The position numbers and the translations under genes were made by a program. A DNA stretch of 64,000 bases, taken from contig NZ_CP005188.1 of assembly GCF_001563285.1 (NCBI RefSeq), positions 1,741,501 through 1,805,500 of the forward strand. Direction: 5' to 3'. The notes beneath the pieces are model-generated. The model did not search any database and was not told the DNA's origin. It saw only the letters and a list, made by a program, of their open reading frames with translations. This DNA comes from Sphingobium sp. MI1205 (GTDB lineage Bacteria > Pseudomonadota > Alphaproteobacteria > Sphingomonadales > Sphingomonadaceae). Every line of letters begins with the position of its first letter. The stretch's first letter is position 1. This document shows positions 43,700 to 52,944 of the stretch, in pieces.

Positions 43700-46600
43700 A
43701 TGCTGCGTTCGCTTGTCGCCACCGCGCTGTCCTATCGTCTGCTCGTCCTGATCCTTGCCGCCGCCACGGCCGGGCTCGGGGTCTGGGCTTTTGTCAACTT
43801 GCCGGTCGATGCCTATCCCAACATCGCGCAGACCCAGGTGAAGCTGATCCTCAAAGCCCCCGGCATGACGCCGGAGGAGGTCGAGAGCCGCGTCATCACG
43901 CCGATCGAGACGGAGATGCTCGGCATTCCCAACCAGGCGATCCTGCGCTCGAGCGCCAAATATGCCATCGCCGACATAACCATCGACTTTACCGACGGCA
44001 CCGACATCTACTGGGCGCGCCAACAGGTCGCCGAACGGCTGGCGGGCGTGACGGGCGATCTGCCTGCTGCCGTGACCGGCGGTCTCGCGCCGATCTCGAC
44101 GCCCCTGTCCGACGTCTACATGTTCACGATCGAAGGGCCGCTGTCTCTCCAGCAGAAACGCGAACTGCTCGACTGGACGATCCGCCCGGCGCTGCGCACA
44201 GTGCCCGGCGTCGCGGACGTGAACGCGCTGGGCGGCTATGTTCGTACCTTCGAGGTCCGGCCTGATCCGGTGGCGCTGGCGAGCGCGAAGCTCTCGATCT
44301 CCGATCTGCGCACCGCGATCGAAAGCGGCAATCGCAATGACGGCGCGGGGCGCCTGACCGATGGCGAGGAATCGCTGATCGTCCGAGCCGTGGGCGCGAT
44401 CCGCAGCGTGGAGGATCTGCAAACGCTGGTCATCGCCAGCCGGGACGGCCGCATCGTCCGCCTGGGCGACGTCGCCACAGTCGGCACCGGCAGCCTCACC
44501 CGCTATGGGGCGGTGACGCGCGGCGGCAAGGCCGAGGCGGTGGAGGGCCTGGTGATCGCGCTGCGCGGCGCGGATGCGCGGGCGGTGGTCGATGGCGTGC
44601 GGACGCGGCTTGCCGGGCTTCAGCACAGCTTGCCCGCAGGCACGCAGATCCATGTCTTCTACGATCGCTCCGATCTGATCGGGCGCGCGGTCGGCACGGT
44701 CGAGGAGGCGCTGCTGGAAGCGACCGTGCTGGTCGTCGTGCTGCTGATCCTGTTCCTCGGCGACTGGCGTGCGGCCACGATCGTCGCGGCGACCCTGCCG
44801 ATGGCCGCGCTCATCACCTTCCTGTTCATGCGCGGCATGGGGCTGTCCGCGAACCTCATGAGCCTCGGCGGGCTCGCCATCGCGATCGGGATGCTGGTCG
44901 ACGGCGCGGTGGTGGTGGTCGAGAATGTCGTCGAGCGCCTGAGCCATGCCCAGGGCGAGGACACGCCCCGACTCAACCACGTATTCCGCGCAACCAGCGA
45001 GGTGATCGTGCCGGTGTCGGCGGGCATCGTCATCATCGCGCTCGTGTTCCTGCCCCTGCTTTCGCTGCAGGGGCTGGAGGGCAAGCTGTTCGCGCCCGTC
45101 GCGCTCACCATCGTCTTCGCGCTCGCGGGCTCCCTGCTGCTCGCCCTGACGCTGGTGCCGGTCCTTGCCTCCTTCAGCCTCAGGAGCGGCCATCATGGTG
45201 AGCCATGGATCATGCGGCAGATCGGCCCACGCTACCAGGCGCTGCTCGACGCGGCGTTCGCGCACAAGAAGCTGGTCTATGGTCTCTCCGCCACCGGGCT
45301 GGTGCTGGCGGGCCTCGCTTATGGCGCGGCCGGGAAGACCTTCATGCCGACGATGGACGAAGGCTCGGTGATCGTGCAGCTTACCAAGCTGCCCTCGATC
45401 AGCCTGGACCAATCGGTGGCCGGCGACATGGCGGTGCAGCGCGCGCTCCGCACCGTGCCGGAGGTGGAGGACGTGATCGCCCGCGTCGGCTCCGACGAGA
45501 TCGGTCTCGATCCGATGGGACCGAACGAGACCGACAGCTTCGTCCAGTTGAAGCCGCGCTCGCAATGGCGCGGGGACAAGGATTTCGTCGTCGGGGAAAT
45601 GCGCAAGGCGCTGGACGGCCTGCCCGGTATCCAATCGAGTTTCACCCAGCCGATCGAGATGCGCGTCTCGGAGATGCTCACCGGCGCGCGCGGCGATCTA
45701 GCGGTCAAGATTTTCGGGCCTGACACCGCAACGCTCGCCGAGCTCGCGGGTCGGATCCAGCATATCCTGTCCGGCATCCACGGCTCATCGGAGGTCCTGA
45801 CGGTCGCCAACGACAATGTGGACTATCTCCAACTCGACATCGACCGCGCGGCAGCGGGGCGGTTCGGGATGCCGGTCGACCAGCTCCAGGACGCGCTGCG
45901 CGGACAGGTCGAGGGCGTGCGGTCCGGGGTCGTGGCCGAAGGTCAGAAACGCATTCCGATCGTCATTCGCGGTGACGACGGCATCCGGAGCGATCCGGCC
46001 CGTTTCGCCGACCTGCAATTGCGCACGCCCGATGGCACGCTGGCGCGTGTCAGCGACATGGCGCGGGTGGAGCGCACGCAGGGACCGGTGAAGCTCGATC
46101 ACGAGAACGGCTCGCGCTTCGCGCTGGTGCAGGCCTTCGTCTCCGGCCGCGATCTGGTCGGCTATGTCGATGAGGCGAAGGCGCAGGTCACCGCCAAGGT
46201 ACGGCTACCGGCAGGCTACAGCATCGTCTGGGGCGGTCAGTTCGAGAACCAGCAGCGCGCATCGGCCCGGCTGATGATGGTGGTGCCCGTAGCGCTGGTG
46301 TTGATCTTCCTCGTCCTGCTGGCGGCGCTGCGCTCATTGCGCGCCGCGCTGCTGATCCTCTCCAACATCCCCTTCGCGATGGTCGGCGGGCTGATCTCGC
46401 TGTGGCTGTCGGGCGAGTATCTCTCGGTCCCGGCGTCGGTGGGGTTCATCGCCCTGCTCGGCATCGCCGTGCTCAATGGGTTGGTGCTGGTGGCCTATTT
46501 CCGCCAGTTGCGCGCCGACGGGGTGGGTATGGCCGAGACCGTGCGCCTGGGCGCGCAGCGTCGGCTGCGACCGGTGCTGATGACTGCCGGCATCACGGCC

Positions 46601-46771
46601 TTCGGCCTCGTCCCCCTGCTGTTCGCCAGCGGGCCGGGGTCCGAGATCCAGCGGCCGCTCGCGATCGTGGTGATCGGCGGCCTCATTACCTCCACTTTGC
46701 TGACGCTGGTCCTGCTGCCGATCCTGTTCGAGCGCTTCGGGGAAAGCGCCGGGGAGGCCGCTAATGCCTGA
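43700..46771 (+). CDS. heavy-metal RND transporter (CzcA/CusA family)
   Basis: 1,023 residues, 12 transmembrane helices in the RND pattern with two large periplasmic loops. The fourth-helix motif AIAIGMLVDGAVVVVEN contains the proton-relay acid and the VDGAVVVVEN signature of metal RND pumps. PVDAYPNIAQTQV, PGMTPEEVE and SGEYLSVPASVGFIALLGIAVLNG also fit CzcA/CusA. It exports metal from the periplasm with proton import. The metal cannot be read from the motif with certainty; the neighbouring copper-type genes make Cu/Ag possible, and Co/Zn/Cd or Ni remain open. Confidence 0.92.
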   Translation: MLRSLVATALSYRLLVLILAAATAGLGVWAFVNLPVDAYPNIAQTQVKLILKAPGMTPEEVESRVITPIETEMLGIPNQAILRSSAKYAIADITIDFTDGTDIYWARQQVAERLAGVTGDLPAAVTGGLAPISTPLSDVYMFTIEGPLSLQQKRELLDWTIRPALRTVPGVADVNALGGYVRTFEVRPDPVALASAKLSISDLRTAIESGNRNDGAGRLTDGEESLIVRAVGAIRSVEDLQTLVIASRDGRIVRLGDVATVGTGSLTRYGAVTRGGKAEAVEGLVIALRGADARAVVDGVRTRLAGLQHSLPAGTQIHVFYDRSDLIGRAVGTVEEALLEATVLVVVLLILFLGDWRAATIVAATLPMAALITFLFMRGMGLSANLMSLGGLAIAIGMLVDGAVVVVENVVERLSHAQGEDTPRLNHVFRATSEVIVPVSAGIVIIALVFLPLLSLQGLEGKLFAPVALTIVFALAGSLLLALTLVPVLASFSLRSGHHGEPWIMRQIGPRYQALLDAAFAHKKLVYGLSATGLVLAGLAYGAAGKTFMPTMDEGSVIVQLTKLPSISLDQSVAGDMAVQRALRTVPEVEDVIARVGSDEIGLDPMGPNETDSFVQLKPRSQWRGDKDFVVGEMRKALDGLPGIQSSFTQPIEMRVSEMLTGARGDLAVKIFGPDTATLAELAGRIQHILSGIHGSSEVLTVANDNVDYLQLDIDRAAAGRFGMPVDQLQDALRGQVEGVRSGVVAEGQKRIPIVIRGDDGIRSDPARFADLQLRTPDGTLARVSDMARVERTQGPVKLDHENGSRFALVQAFVSGRDLVGYVDEAKAQVTAKVRLPAGYSIVWGGQFENQQRASARLMMVVPVALVLIFLVLLAALRSLRAALLILSNIPFAMVGGLISLWLSGEYLSVPASVGFIALLGIAVLNGLVLVAYFRQLRADGVGMAETVRLGAQRRLRPVLMTAGITAFGLVPLLFASGPGSEIQRPLAIVVIGGLITSTLLTLVLLPILFERFGESAGEAANA

Positions 46772-47063
46772 CCTGCTGTTCACCCTCCATTGCGCCACCC
46801 GCGATACCGAGCTTCTCGTGGACGCGATCCGCGCCGTCTCCCCCACGCCAATCCATGTCCGCGGGGAAGCTGTGCGAGGTCGCGATTTTGGCGATGCGGG
46901 AACCGCCGAGCGCGTGTCGGGCGAATTGAAGCGTTCGACGCTCGAACTGATCGTGAGCGCGGACGCGGTGCCCGACCTGCTCCGCACCGTAAAAGACGCG
47001 CGGCGCGATCTGCCGGTCCGGTGGCGCACGACGCCCCTGCTCGATCATGGAAGGATCGCCTGA
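46764..47063 (+). CDS. DUF3240-family small protein of metal efflux operon
   Basis: 99 residues, overlapping the RND gene by eight bases and the channel gene by one base (TGATG). A ferredoxin-like alpha/beta fold of the PII/CutA-like kind is expected (DLLFTLHCATRDTELLVDAI, STLELIVSADAVPDLL, VRWRTTPLLDHGRI). DUF3240 proteins accompany czc-type RND operons and are thought to bind metal or regulate the pump. There is one cysteine and two histidines. Confidence 0.82.
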   Translation: MPDLLFTLHCATRDTELLVDAIRAVSPTPIHVRGEAVRGRDFGDAGTAERVSGELKRSTLELIVSADAVPDLLRTVKDARRDLPVRWRTTPLLDHGRIA

Positions 47064-48301
47064 TGCGGATCGTACTCGCCGCTCTCGGCCTTCTGACGGC
47101 CGCGCCTGCCCTGGCCCAGCATACCGATCTGCCGCCTGCCGACAAGGTCAACGAAGCGCTCGACAATCACCCCAGCGTCGCCGCCGCAATTGCGCGCGTC
47201 GAAGCCGCACGGGCACGCGGCGATATGCTGCGCAAAGGCCCCCACGAAGTGACGGTGAGCGGCAGCTACATTCGCCGAACCGTCGATCGCGAAGGCGGGT
47301 TCGACGAATTCGATACGACAATCAGCCGCCCATTCCGCCTGCCGGGCAAGGCCGCGCTCGACCGCGAAGCCGGTGCGCTCGGCATTGAGGTCGCGGAAAA
47401 CCAGATGGAGGATGTCCGCCATCAAACCGCGCTGCTGCTGGCCGGCTATTGGCACGACTGGCTCACTGCGGGAAGCCATTATCGCAACGATCTCGACAGC
47501 GTCCGCGGGCTGGAGGAGGCAATCGCCGCCATAAAGCGGCGGGTCACGCTGCGAGACGCCGCCCAACTCGACCTCGACCAGGCGCAGGCGGCGCTGGCTC
47601 AGGCGCGCGCGCAGGCCGCATCGTCACTCTCGCTGCGCGAACAGGCGCGCGTGACCTTCGCAGCGTCCTTTCCGGAAATCCCGCTCCCCTCCGAACCACC
47701 AGAACTGGCCGACCCCATGCTGCCCGCCCAGGGGCTGGAAGCGATGCGCGACCTGGTAATCGAGCGCAGTCACGAGATCCGCGCCGCCGACAAGGAAGCG
47801 CAGCGTCTGAACGTGACTTCGCGTCGGGTGCGAGCGGATCGCATCGCAGACCCGAGCTTCGGCGTCCGCCTGTTCAGCGAGCGCGGCGGCGCGGAAGCCG
47901 GCGCGGGCGTGGTGGCTTTAATCCCGCTCGGCGGTGGCTATCGCAGAGCCGCAGCCGATCAGGCGTCAGCCGAGGCCAATGCCGCGCGCATGGAACTCGC
48001 GGCCGTGCAGCGCAGCATCGAGGCGACCGCCAATGCCGACCTTTCCAACGCGCACACCCGGCTCGATGCCTGGCGCAATGCCGACGCTTCGGCGCGCAGC
48101 GCCGGCGACGCCGCCGAAAGGACGGTGCGCGGTTACCAACTCGGGCAGATCGACCTCTCCGATATGCTCTATGCCCGCCGGCAGGCCAATGACGCGCGCC
48201 GAATGGAAATCGAGGCGCGCTCCGAAGCCGATCGTGCTCTGCTCAAGATCCAGATCGATTCCCACAGCATCTGGGCACCAGATGAAGCGGGGCACGACTA
48301 G
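47063..48301 (+). CDS. outer-membrane efflux channel (CzcC/TolC-like)
   Basis: 412 residues from ATG 47063. A signal peptide ends PALAQ. Two repeats of long alpha-helical coiled-coil with short strand segments (SRPFRLPGKA; VVALIPLGGGYR) match the TolC fold. It is the last gene of the efflux operon and forms the exit duct for the RND pump. Placed after the pump rather than before the adaptor as in czcCBA. Confidence 0.88.
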   Translation: MRIVLAALGLLTAAPALAQHTDLPPADKVNEALDNHPSVAAAIARVEAARARGDMLRKGPHEVTVSGSYIRRTVDREGGFDEFDTTISRPFRLPGKAALDREAGALGIEVAENQMEDVRHQTALLLAGYWHDWLTAGSHYRNDLDSVRGLEEAIAAIKRRVTLRDAAQLDLDQAQAALAQARAQAASSLSLREQARVTFAASFPEIPLPSEPPELADPMLPAQGLEAMRDLVIERSHEIRAADKEAQRLNVTSRRVRADRIADPSFGVRLFSERGGAEAGAGVVALIPLGGGYRRAAADQASAEANAARMELAAVQRSIEATANADLSNAHTRLDAWRNADASARSAGDAAERTVRGYQLGQIDLSDMLYARRQANDARRMEIEARSEADRALLKIQIDSHSIWAPDEAGHD

Positions 48302-48361
48302 CTAACATACGGCAAGCAAACATTCTCGACATGAAACGAGCCTGCACTTAGAGGATGCTGC

Positions 48362-48760
48362 GTGACCGAAGCTCGCAAATTCCTTGTCCGGCACCATTGG
48401 CTGTGCGCGCTCCTGCTAGGCGCTGCGCTGCTCGTGAAGGCGTTGGTGCCGGCGGGTTTCATGCCGGTCGTCTCGAATGGCGTGATCCTGGTCCAGCTGT
48501 GCTCGGGGCAAGGGCCTCAGAAGATCGCAATCAAGTTGCCGAGCAAAGGCGGCGAGCAGGACCATGACGAGCACAAGAAGGCGGAAGCGCCTTGCGCCTT
48601 TACCGGCCTGTCCTCGCCATCGCTCGCGGCCGTCGATGCGCTGCTCCTAGCCGTCGCCCTCGCCTTCATCCTCGCAACGGTTTTTCGGCGTCCAAACCGC
48701 CTAGTCCTCCGGCGCGGCACCTATCTGCGCCCGCCGGCGATCGGTCCTCCCACCACCTGA
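48362..48760 (+). CDS. DUF2946-family membrane protein
   Basis: 132 residues from a GTG start at 48362. Two hydrophobic segments (about 14-35 and 88-107) flank a central part with C-S-G-Q and an EDQDHDEHKKAEAPC-type histidine/acid-rich stretch with a second cysteine. DUF2946 proteins are usually next to copper-type TonB receptors, as here. A metal-binding role is plausible from the Cys/His content. Confidence 0.8.
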   Translation: MTEARKFLVRHHWLCALLLGAALLVKALVPAGFMPVVSNGVILVQLCSGQGPQKIAIKLPSKGGEQDHDEHKKAEAPCAFTGLSSPSLAAVDALLLAVALAFILATVFRRPNRLVLRRGTYLRPPAIGPPTT

Positions 48761-48784
48761 TTCCTTCGACATTCCCCGTTGATG

Positions 48785-48805
48785 GGCGCCCCTCGCCGGG
48801 GCGCC
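48785..48805 (+). other. GC-rich hairpin in the leader of the TonB receptor gene
   Basis: GGCGCCCC (48785-48792) and GGGGCGCC (48798-48805) form a perfect 8-bp stem with a 5-base loop, 22 bases before the receptor start. It may separate expression of the receptor from the DUF2946 gene or regulate translation. No T-tract follows, so a simple terminator is unlikely. Confidence 0.45.
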
Positions 48806-48827
48806 GCATGTGAATCAGGATTCCGAC

Positions 48828-51062
48828 ATGACGATTATGCTTGATTCCGCGCATTGCGCGGCAACCACCATGCCTGCCTTCGCTCGCTCCACCAGCAAGC
48901 AACCAACTTTCAAGGTTCGCCTCGCCGGGAGCTTCGCTTTTCCCGCACTCGTCGCTGTGCTGGCGGGCGCCCCCATCTCGCGAGCCTTCGCCCAGGACGG
49001 GACGCCGCTGCCAGAGGTCGACGTTAGCTCGGCGAGCGAGGCGGGGTCGACGGTTTCGGGTGAGCGGCTTTCCCCCTCGCGCCTGCGCGACCTTCAGGTC
49101 GGCTCGAGCGATACCGCAGCGATCCTGCAAAGCGTACCCGGCGTCAGCGGCTATGGGGCCGGGGGCTTCTCGACCTTGCCGGTGATCCGGGGCCTTGAAG
49201 CGCAGCGCTTGACCGTGCTGGTCGACGGCGTGGCGATTGCCTCGGCCTGTCCGAACGATATGAATCCGCCCCTGTCCTACACCGATCCGCAAACCGTGAG
49301 CGCGATCGACGTCATTACCGGCGTTTCGCCAGTCAGCTATGGCGGCGACAGCATCGGCGGGATCATTCGCGTCGAGAGCGCTCCGCCCCGCTTTGCTAAG
49401 CAAGGGGAAACGCTGCTGACCGGCGAAACCTCGGCCTTCTATCGCAGCAATGGCGACGGGTTCGGCGGCGCCCTGTCAGTGACGGCCGCGAGCGACAAGG
49501 TCAGCCTGACTTACAATGGCTCCTACACTCAAGCCGACAATTTCAAGGGCGGCGGCTCGCTGGGCGTCGTGCGATCCAGCGAATATGCCAAGACCGACCA
49601 CAGCCTCAATCTCGCAGCGCAAGTCAGCAACGGCCTGATCGAGCTGAAAGGCGGCTATCATTTCGCGCCCTATGAGGGTTTCCCGAACCAATATATGGAC
49701 ATGACGTCCAACAAGTCGTGGTTCCTGAACGGCCATTATGCCGGCGTCTTCGATTGGGGCAATCTCGATGTGCGGGCGAGCTGGCGCGACACCGACCACG
49801 TCATGAACTTCCTCGCCGACAAGGGCGGGACCGCGACCGGCGGGATGCCGATGAACACGGAGGTCCACAGCGCGAGCTATACCGTCCAGGCGGATATATT
49901 GCTCGGCGGCGGCACGCTGCGCCTGGGCAGCGAATTCCAGCATCAATGGCTCAACGACTATTGGCCGCCCGTTGTGGGCAATATGATGATGGGGCCGAAT
50001 GCGTTCATCAACGTCAACGGGGCCAAGCGCGATCGGCTCGGCACCTTCCTCGAGTGGGAAACGCGCTGGGATAGCGGTTTCTCCCTCATCGCCGGCATCC
50101 GTAACGATCAGGTCTGGATGAACACCGGCAAGGTCGCGCCCTATGGCACCGGCATGATGCAGATGGCCGATGTCATGGCGGCAGCGGCGTTCAACAAGGC
50201 CGACCGCAAGCGCCACGACAGCAATTGGAGCGGCAGCCTGCTGGTCCGCTACGCGCTTTCGGACGGGGCGGATATCGAGATCGGCTATGCCCGCAAGGTT
50301 CGCTCGCCCAATATCTACGAGCGCTATAGCTGGGGCCGGGGCAGCATGGCGAGCCGCATGATCGGGTGGTTCGGCGACGGGAACGGCTATGTCGGCAACC
50401 TCGACCTTCGCCCCGAAAAGGCCGATACGCTGAGCGCCGCCCTGGCCATTTCCGGAGGCGGCAAGGATGGCTGGTCGTTCAAGATCGCGCCCTATTACAC
50501 CCATGTCGACGAATATATCGACGCCTTTAAGCTGGCGGACTTCACCGACATGATGGGCAGTCCGACCGGGTTCGTTCAATTGCAGTTCGCCAACCAGAAG
50601 GCAGAGATCTACGGCATCGACATATCGGGCGCCGTGCCGCTATGGTCATCGTCGTCGGCCGGCACCGCGCGTCTGACCGCGCGCGCGAGCTGGCTGCACG
50701 GCCAGAATCTGACCGACCACGCACCGCTCTATCACCAGATGCCGTTCAATGCGGCGCTGAGCCTCGAGCATCGGATCGGCGGCCTCGAAACCCGGATTGA
50801 CCTCGACATCGTGACGGAAAAGGATCGCGCCGATCCGACCCGCAACGAACCGCGGACGGGCAGCTACGCGCTGCTCAATGTCCAGCTCGCCTATCGCATC
50901 GACAAGGTTCGCCTGACGCTCGGCGCCGACAATCTGTTCGACAAGGCCTATTATGCTCCGCTTAGCGGCATGTCGCTCGGCGATCTGAAGGCGACCGGCG
51001 TGCGCCGCCCGGTTCCGGGCCGGGGGCGATCGGTCAACGCCGGGATCACGGTTGCGTTTTGA
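48828..51062 (+). CDS. TonB-dependent copper receptor (OprC/NosA-like)
   Basis: 744 residues from ATG 48828, chosen because AGGA lies eight bases upstream; a GTG at 48810 is the alternative. Long signal region ending FAQD, plug domain (LQVGSSDTAAILQSVPGV, VIRGL, VDGV) and 22-strand barrel ending in GITVAF. The plug has CPNDM, a CxxxM arrangement like the copper ligands of OprC, and a barrel loop has GGMPMNTE, a MxM in place of the OprC HxM. That points to copper uptake. A dedicated TonB is encoded seven bases downstream. Confidence 0.88.
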   Translation: MTIMLDSAHCAATTMPAFARSTSKQPTFKVRLAGSFAFPALVAVLAGAPISRAFAQDGTPLPEVDVSSASEAGSTVSGERLSPSRLRDLQVGSSDTAAILQSVPGVSGYGAGGFSTLPVIRGLEAQRLTVLVDGVAIASACPNDMNPPLSYTDPQTVSAIDVITGVSPVSYGGDSIGGIIRVESAPPRFAKQGETLLTGETSAFYRSNGDGFGGALSVTAASDKVSLTYNGSYTQADNFKGGGSLGVVRSSEYAKTDHSLNLAAQVSNGLIELKGGYHFAPYEGFPNQYMDMTSNKSWFLNGHYAGVFDWGNLDVRASWRDTDHVMNFLADKGGTATGGMPMNTEVHSASYTVQADILLGGGTLRLGSEFQHQWLNDYWPPVVGNMMMGPNAFINVNGAKRDRLGTFLEWETRWDSGFSLIAGIRNDQVWMNTGKVAPYGTGMMQMADVMAAAAFNKADRKRHDSNWSGSLLVRYALSDGADIEIGYARKVRSPNIYERYSWGRGSMASRMIGWFGDGNGYVGNLDLRPEKADTLSAALAISGGGKDGWSFKIAPYYTHVDEYIDAFKLADFTDMMGSPTGFVQLQFANQKAEIYGIDISGAVPLWSSSSAGTARLTARASWLHGQNLTDHAPLYHQMPFNAALSLEHRIGGLETRIDLDIVTEKDRADPTRNEPRTGSYALLNVQLAYRIDKVRLTLGADNLFDKAYYAPLSGMSLGDLKATGVRRPVPGRGRSVNAGITVAF

Positions 51063-51068
51063 GCGCCC

Positions 51069-51785
51069 ATGCTCCCGAACTCGCACGACATGAACGAGGA
51101 GCCGAGGGCAGGCTATGGCCAGCCCTCGGCCTGGTCGCAGCGCCTGGGCGCGGGCCTTGCCGCCGCGTCATGCTGCCTGCTGGTGCTAGTGGCGCTCAAT
51201 GCCAATCTATCGGGACGGCTGCGAATGACGCAGCCTGTGCAGGTGAGCCGCTTCCGGTTGTTTACCCCGTCGCCACCGTCACCACCGCCTTCAACGTTGT
51301 CGCGATCGCGGACAGACGAGGCCCGCCTATCGCCGGAGCGGCGCCCTGCGCACCCGCCCGAGCTGGCTACGACGGGAGAAAGAGGCGGACCAGCTTCGTC
51401 GCCTATACCCGCTGCTCCAGCAATCGCCTCTCCGTTCGCTGTCGCGCCGGTAAGCAGACCGCCCGCGCCGGAACCCGAGGTCGCGCCGCCGCAAGCCCAG
51501 GATGATAAGAAACAGTCCGCGCTTGCGGCCTATCAGCGCCAGCTCTGGGCGCGAATAGCCGCGCGCAAGCCCGCGGGGATCCACCTCGACGGGGTCGCAA
51601 CGGTCCGCTTCATCGTCGGGGCTGACGGCGCGCTGATTGCCGTCGAGCTGGCCGGCAGCAGCGGGAATGCCGCGCTCGATCGCCTGGCGCTCCGCACGGT
51701 GCGCAATGCTGCTCCTTTTCCAACACCGCCTATGGGCGTGGAAAGCGAGCAGTTGGTCTTTACGATACCATTCAGCTTTCATTGA
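51069..51785 (+). CDS. tonB: TonB-family energy transducer
   Basis: 238 residues. One N-terminal transmembrane helix (about 26-46), a proline-rich periplasmic spacer (about 65-140), and a TonB C-terminal domain (GVATVRFIVGADGALIAVEL, SGNAALDRLALRTVRNAAPFP). Placement seven bases after the receptor indicates a dedicated partner. The stop overlaps a small convergent gene by seven bases. Confidence 0.9.
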   Translation: MLPNSHDMNEEPRAGYGQPSAWSQRLGAGLAAASCCLLVLVALNANLSGRLRMTQPVQVSRFRLFTPSPPSPPPSTLSRSRTDEARLSPERRPAHPPELATTGERGGPASSPIPAAPAIASPFAVAPVSRPPAPEPEVAPPQAQDDKKQSALAAYQRQLWARIAARKPAGIHLDGVATVRFIVGADGALIAVELAGSSGNAALDRLALRTVRNAAPFPTPPMGVESEQLVFTIPFSFH

Positions 51786-52030
51786 GGCCGCATGGCGGAC
51801 GAGGATGGCTCGATCGTCAATAGGGCGACGCGCACACGTTCCAGAAACAAAACACGGTGATCGTCGCGAGCCTTGATGGCAGCCTGCGCCTCATCGACAA
51901 GAGCCTGTCCGGCACGTTGCCCATGCGTCTCGATCAGTGCGAGCGCCGCCGCTATTTCCTCGGAATTGGCAGCGTCACCATCGGATGAACCTTTCCCCGG
52001 AAGCCGAAGCGATAGCTTCTTGCGCGCCAT
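51779..52030 (-). CDS. small hypothetical protein
   Basis: 83 residues, ribosome site AGGGTGAT seven bases before the ATG. Basic N-terminus (ARKKLSLRLPGKG), then an amphipathic helical part (EEIAAALALIETHGQRAGQALVDEAQAAI). No family recognised. Converges on tonB and is followed upstream by the methyltransferase gene on the same strand. Confidence 0.45.
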   Translation of the reverse strand: MARKKLSLRLPGKGSSDGDAANSEEIAAALALIETHGQRAGQALVDEAQAAIKARDDHRVLFLERVRVALLTIEPSSSAMRPQ

Positions 52031-52055
52031 ATTATCACCCTTTTCTTGAATGCTC

Positions 52056-52916
52056 TCAGGCCCGTGCGCTCACCAGCCAGGCCTTCGCCCCCATATGAAC
52101 GCCATTCTCATCGCAATGGCGCTCGAACAGCTCGACAAGATGCTGGTGAATGGCCTTGCGTACCTCTGCCCCGTTCTGTCGAACAAGATCGCCGATCTGC
52201 ATCCCCTCAAGCACGAAGCGAGCGGCGCTCTCGGGATCACTGCCGGGGCCGCCCACGCGCTGCTCACCTGTCCAGGCATCGAATCTGACCTCGCAGAAAC
52301 CCGCGCTTTGGAGAAGGTCGATCACATAGTCCTGCTCGCCGAGCGCGAATGGTCCCGGCGCGCGCGACTGCGGCGTCGGCAGGTCCATATGCTCCTTGAT
52401 GATGCCCATGACACTAAGCTGCCACGGATTGTCAGCGATGGACGCCCAGACAGCGATGTCGAGCCGCCCGCCATCGCGCAACATCCGGCGCAGATTGGCG
52501 AAAGCGGGATAAGGCTCAGCGAAGAACATCGAACCGAAGCGCGAGAACAGCCGATCGAACGGCGCTTCCTCCAGCATCGTCGTCGCGGCATCGCCCTGCT
52601 CGAAGCGGATATTGGCAAGGCCCGCGCGCTGTGCCCGTTCCCTGGCCATCCCCACCAGATCGGGTGAGATGTCGAGGCCGAGCGCAAATCCGGTGTTGCC
52701 GACGGCCGTGGCGATCTGCCGCGTGGTCCAGCCACCGCCGCATCCGACATCGACCACCGTTTCGCCGGCGTTGTATGCGGCCTGGGCAAGCAACGCCCTG
52801 CCGATCGGCTCGATCATGCTTTCGAAGCGGTCGAGCTGGGCGAGCCAACGCATGCCCGCCTGGCCGGCCCAATCGTGCGCGGCCAAACCTTCCCTGTTCT
52901 CGCCAGCATCGTTCAT
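52056..52916 (-). CDS. class I SAM-dependent methyltransferase
   Basis: 286 residues with a GGGAG ribosome site. SAM-binding motif I is VVDVGCGGGW, followed by GLDISPDLV (acidic loop) and QGDAATTML. It looks like a UbiE/COQ5-type small-molecule methyltransferase. The C-terminal part (about 190-286) is a family-specific cap. It may be cotranscribed with the TSUP gene upstream (28 bases). Substrate unknown; there is no ArsM cysteine pattern. Confidence 0.82.
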   Translation of the reverse strand: MNDAGENREGLAAHDWAGQAGMRWLAQLDRFESMIEPIGRALLAQAAYNAGETVVDVGCGGGWTTRQIATAVGNTGFALGLDISPDLVGMARERAQRAGLANIRFEQGDAATTMLEEAPFDRLFSRFGSMFFAEPYPAFANLRRMLRDGGRLDIAVWASIADNPWQLSVMGIIKEHMDLPTPQSRAPGPFALGEQDYVIDLLQSAGFCEVRFDAWTGEQRVGGPGSDPESAARFVLEGMQIGDLVRQNGAEVRKAIHQHLVELFERHCDENGVHMGAKAWLVSARA

Positions 52917-52944
52917 CGATGTACTCCCATCGTCGTTTCAAGAA

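Noticed and set aside
43328..45634. 768-codon minus-strand open frame opposite the RND genes
   Set aside because: Composition (runs of His, Arg, Asp) is that of a reverse-strand shadow; no start signal or domain.
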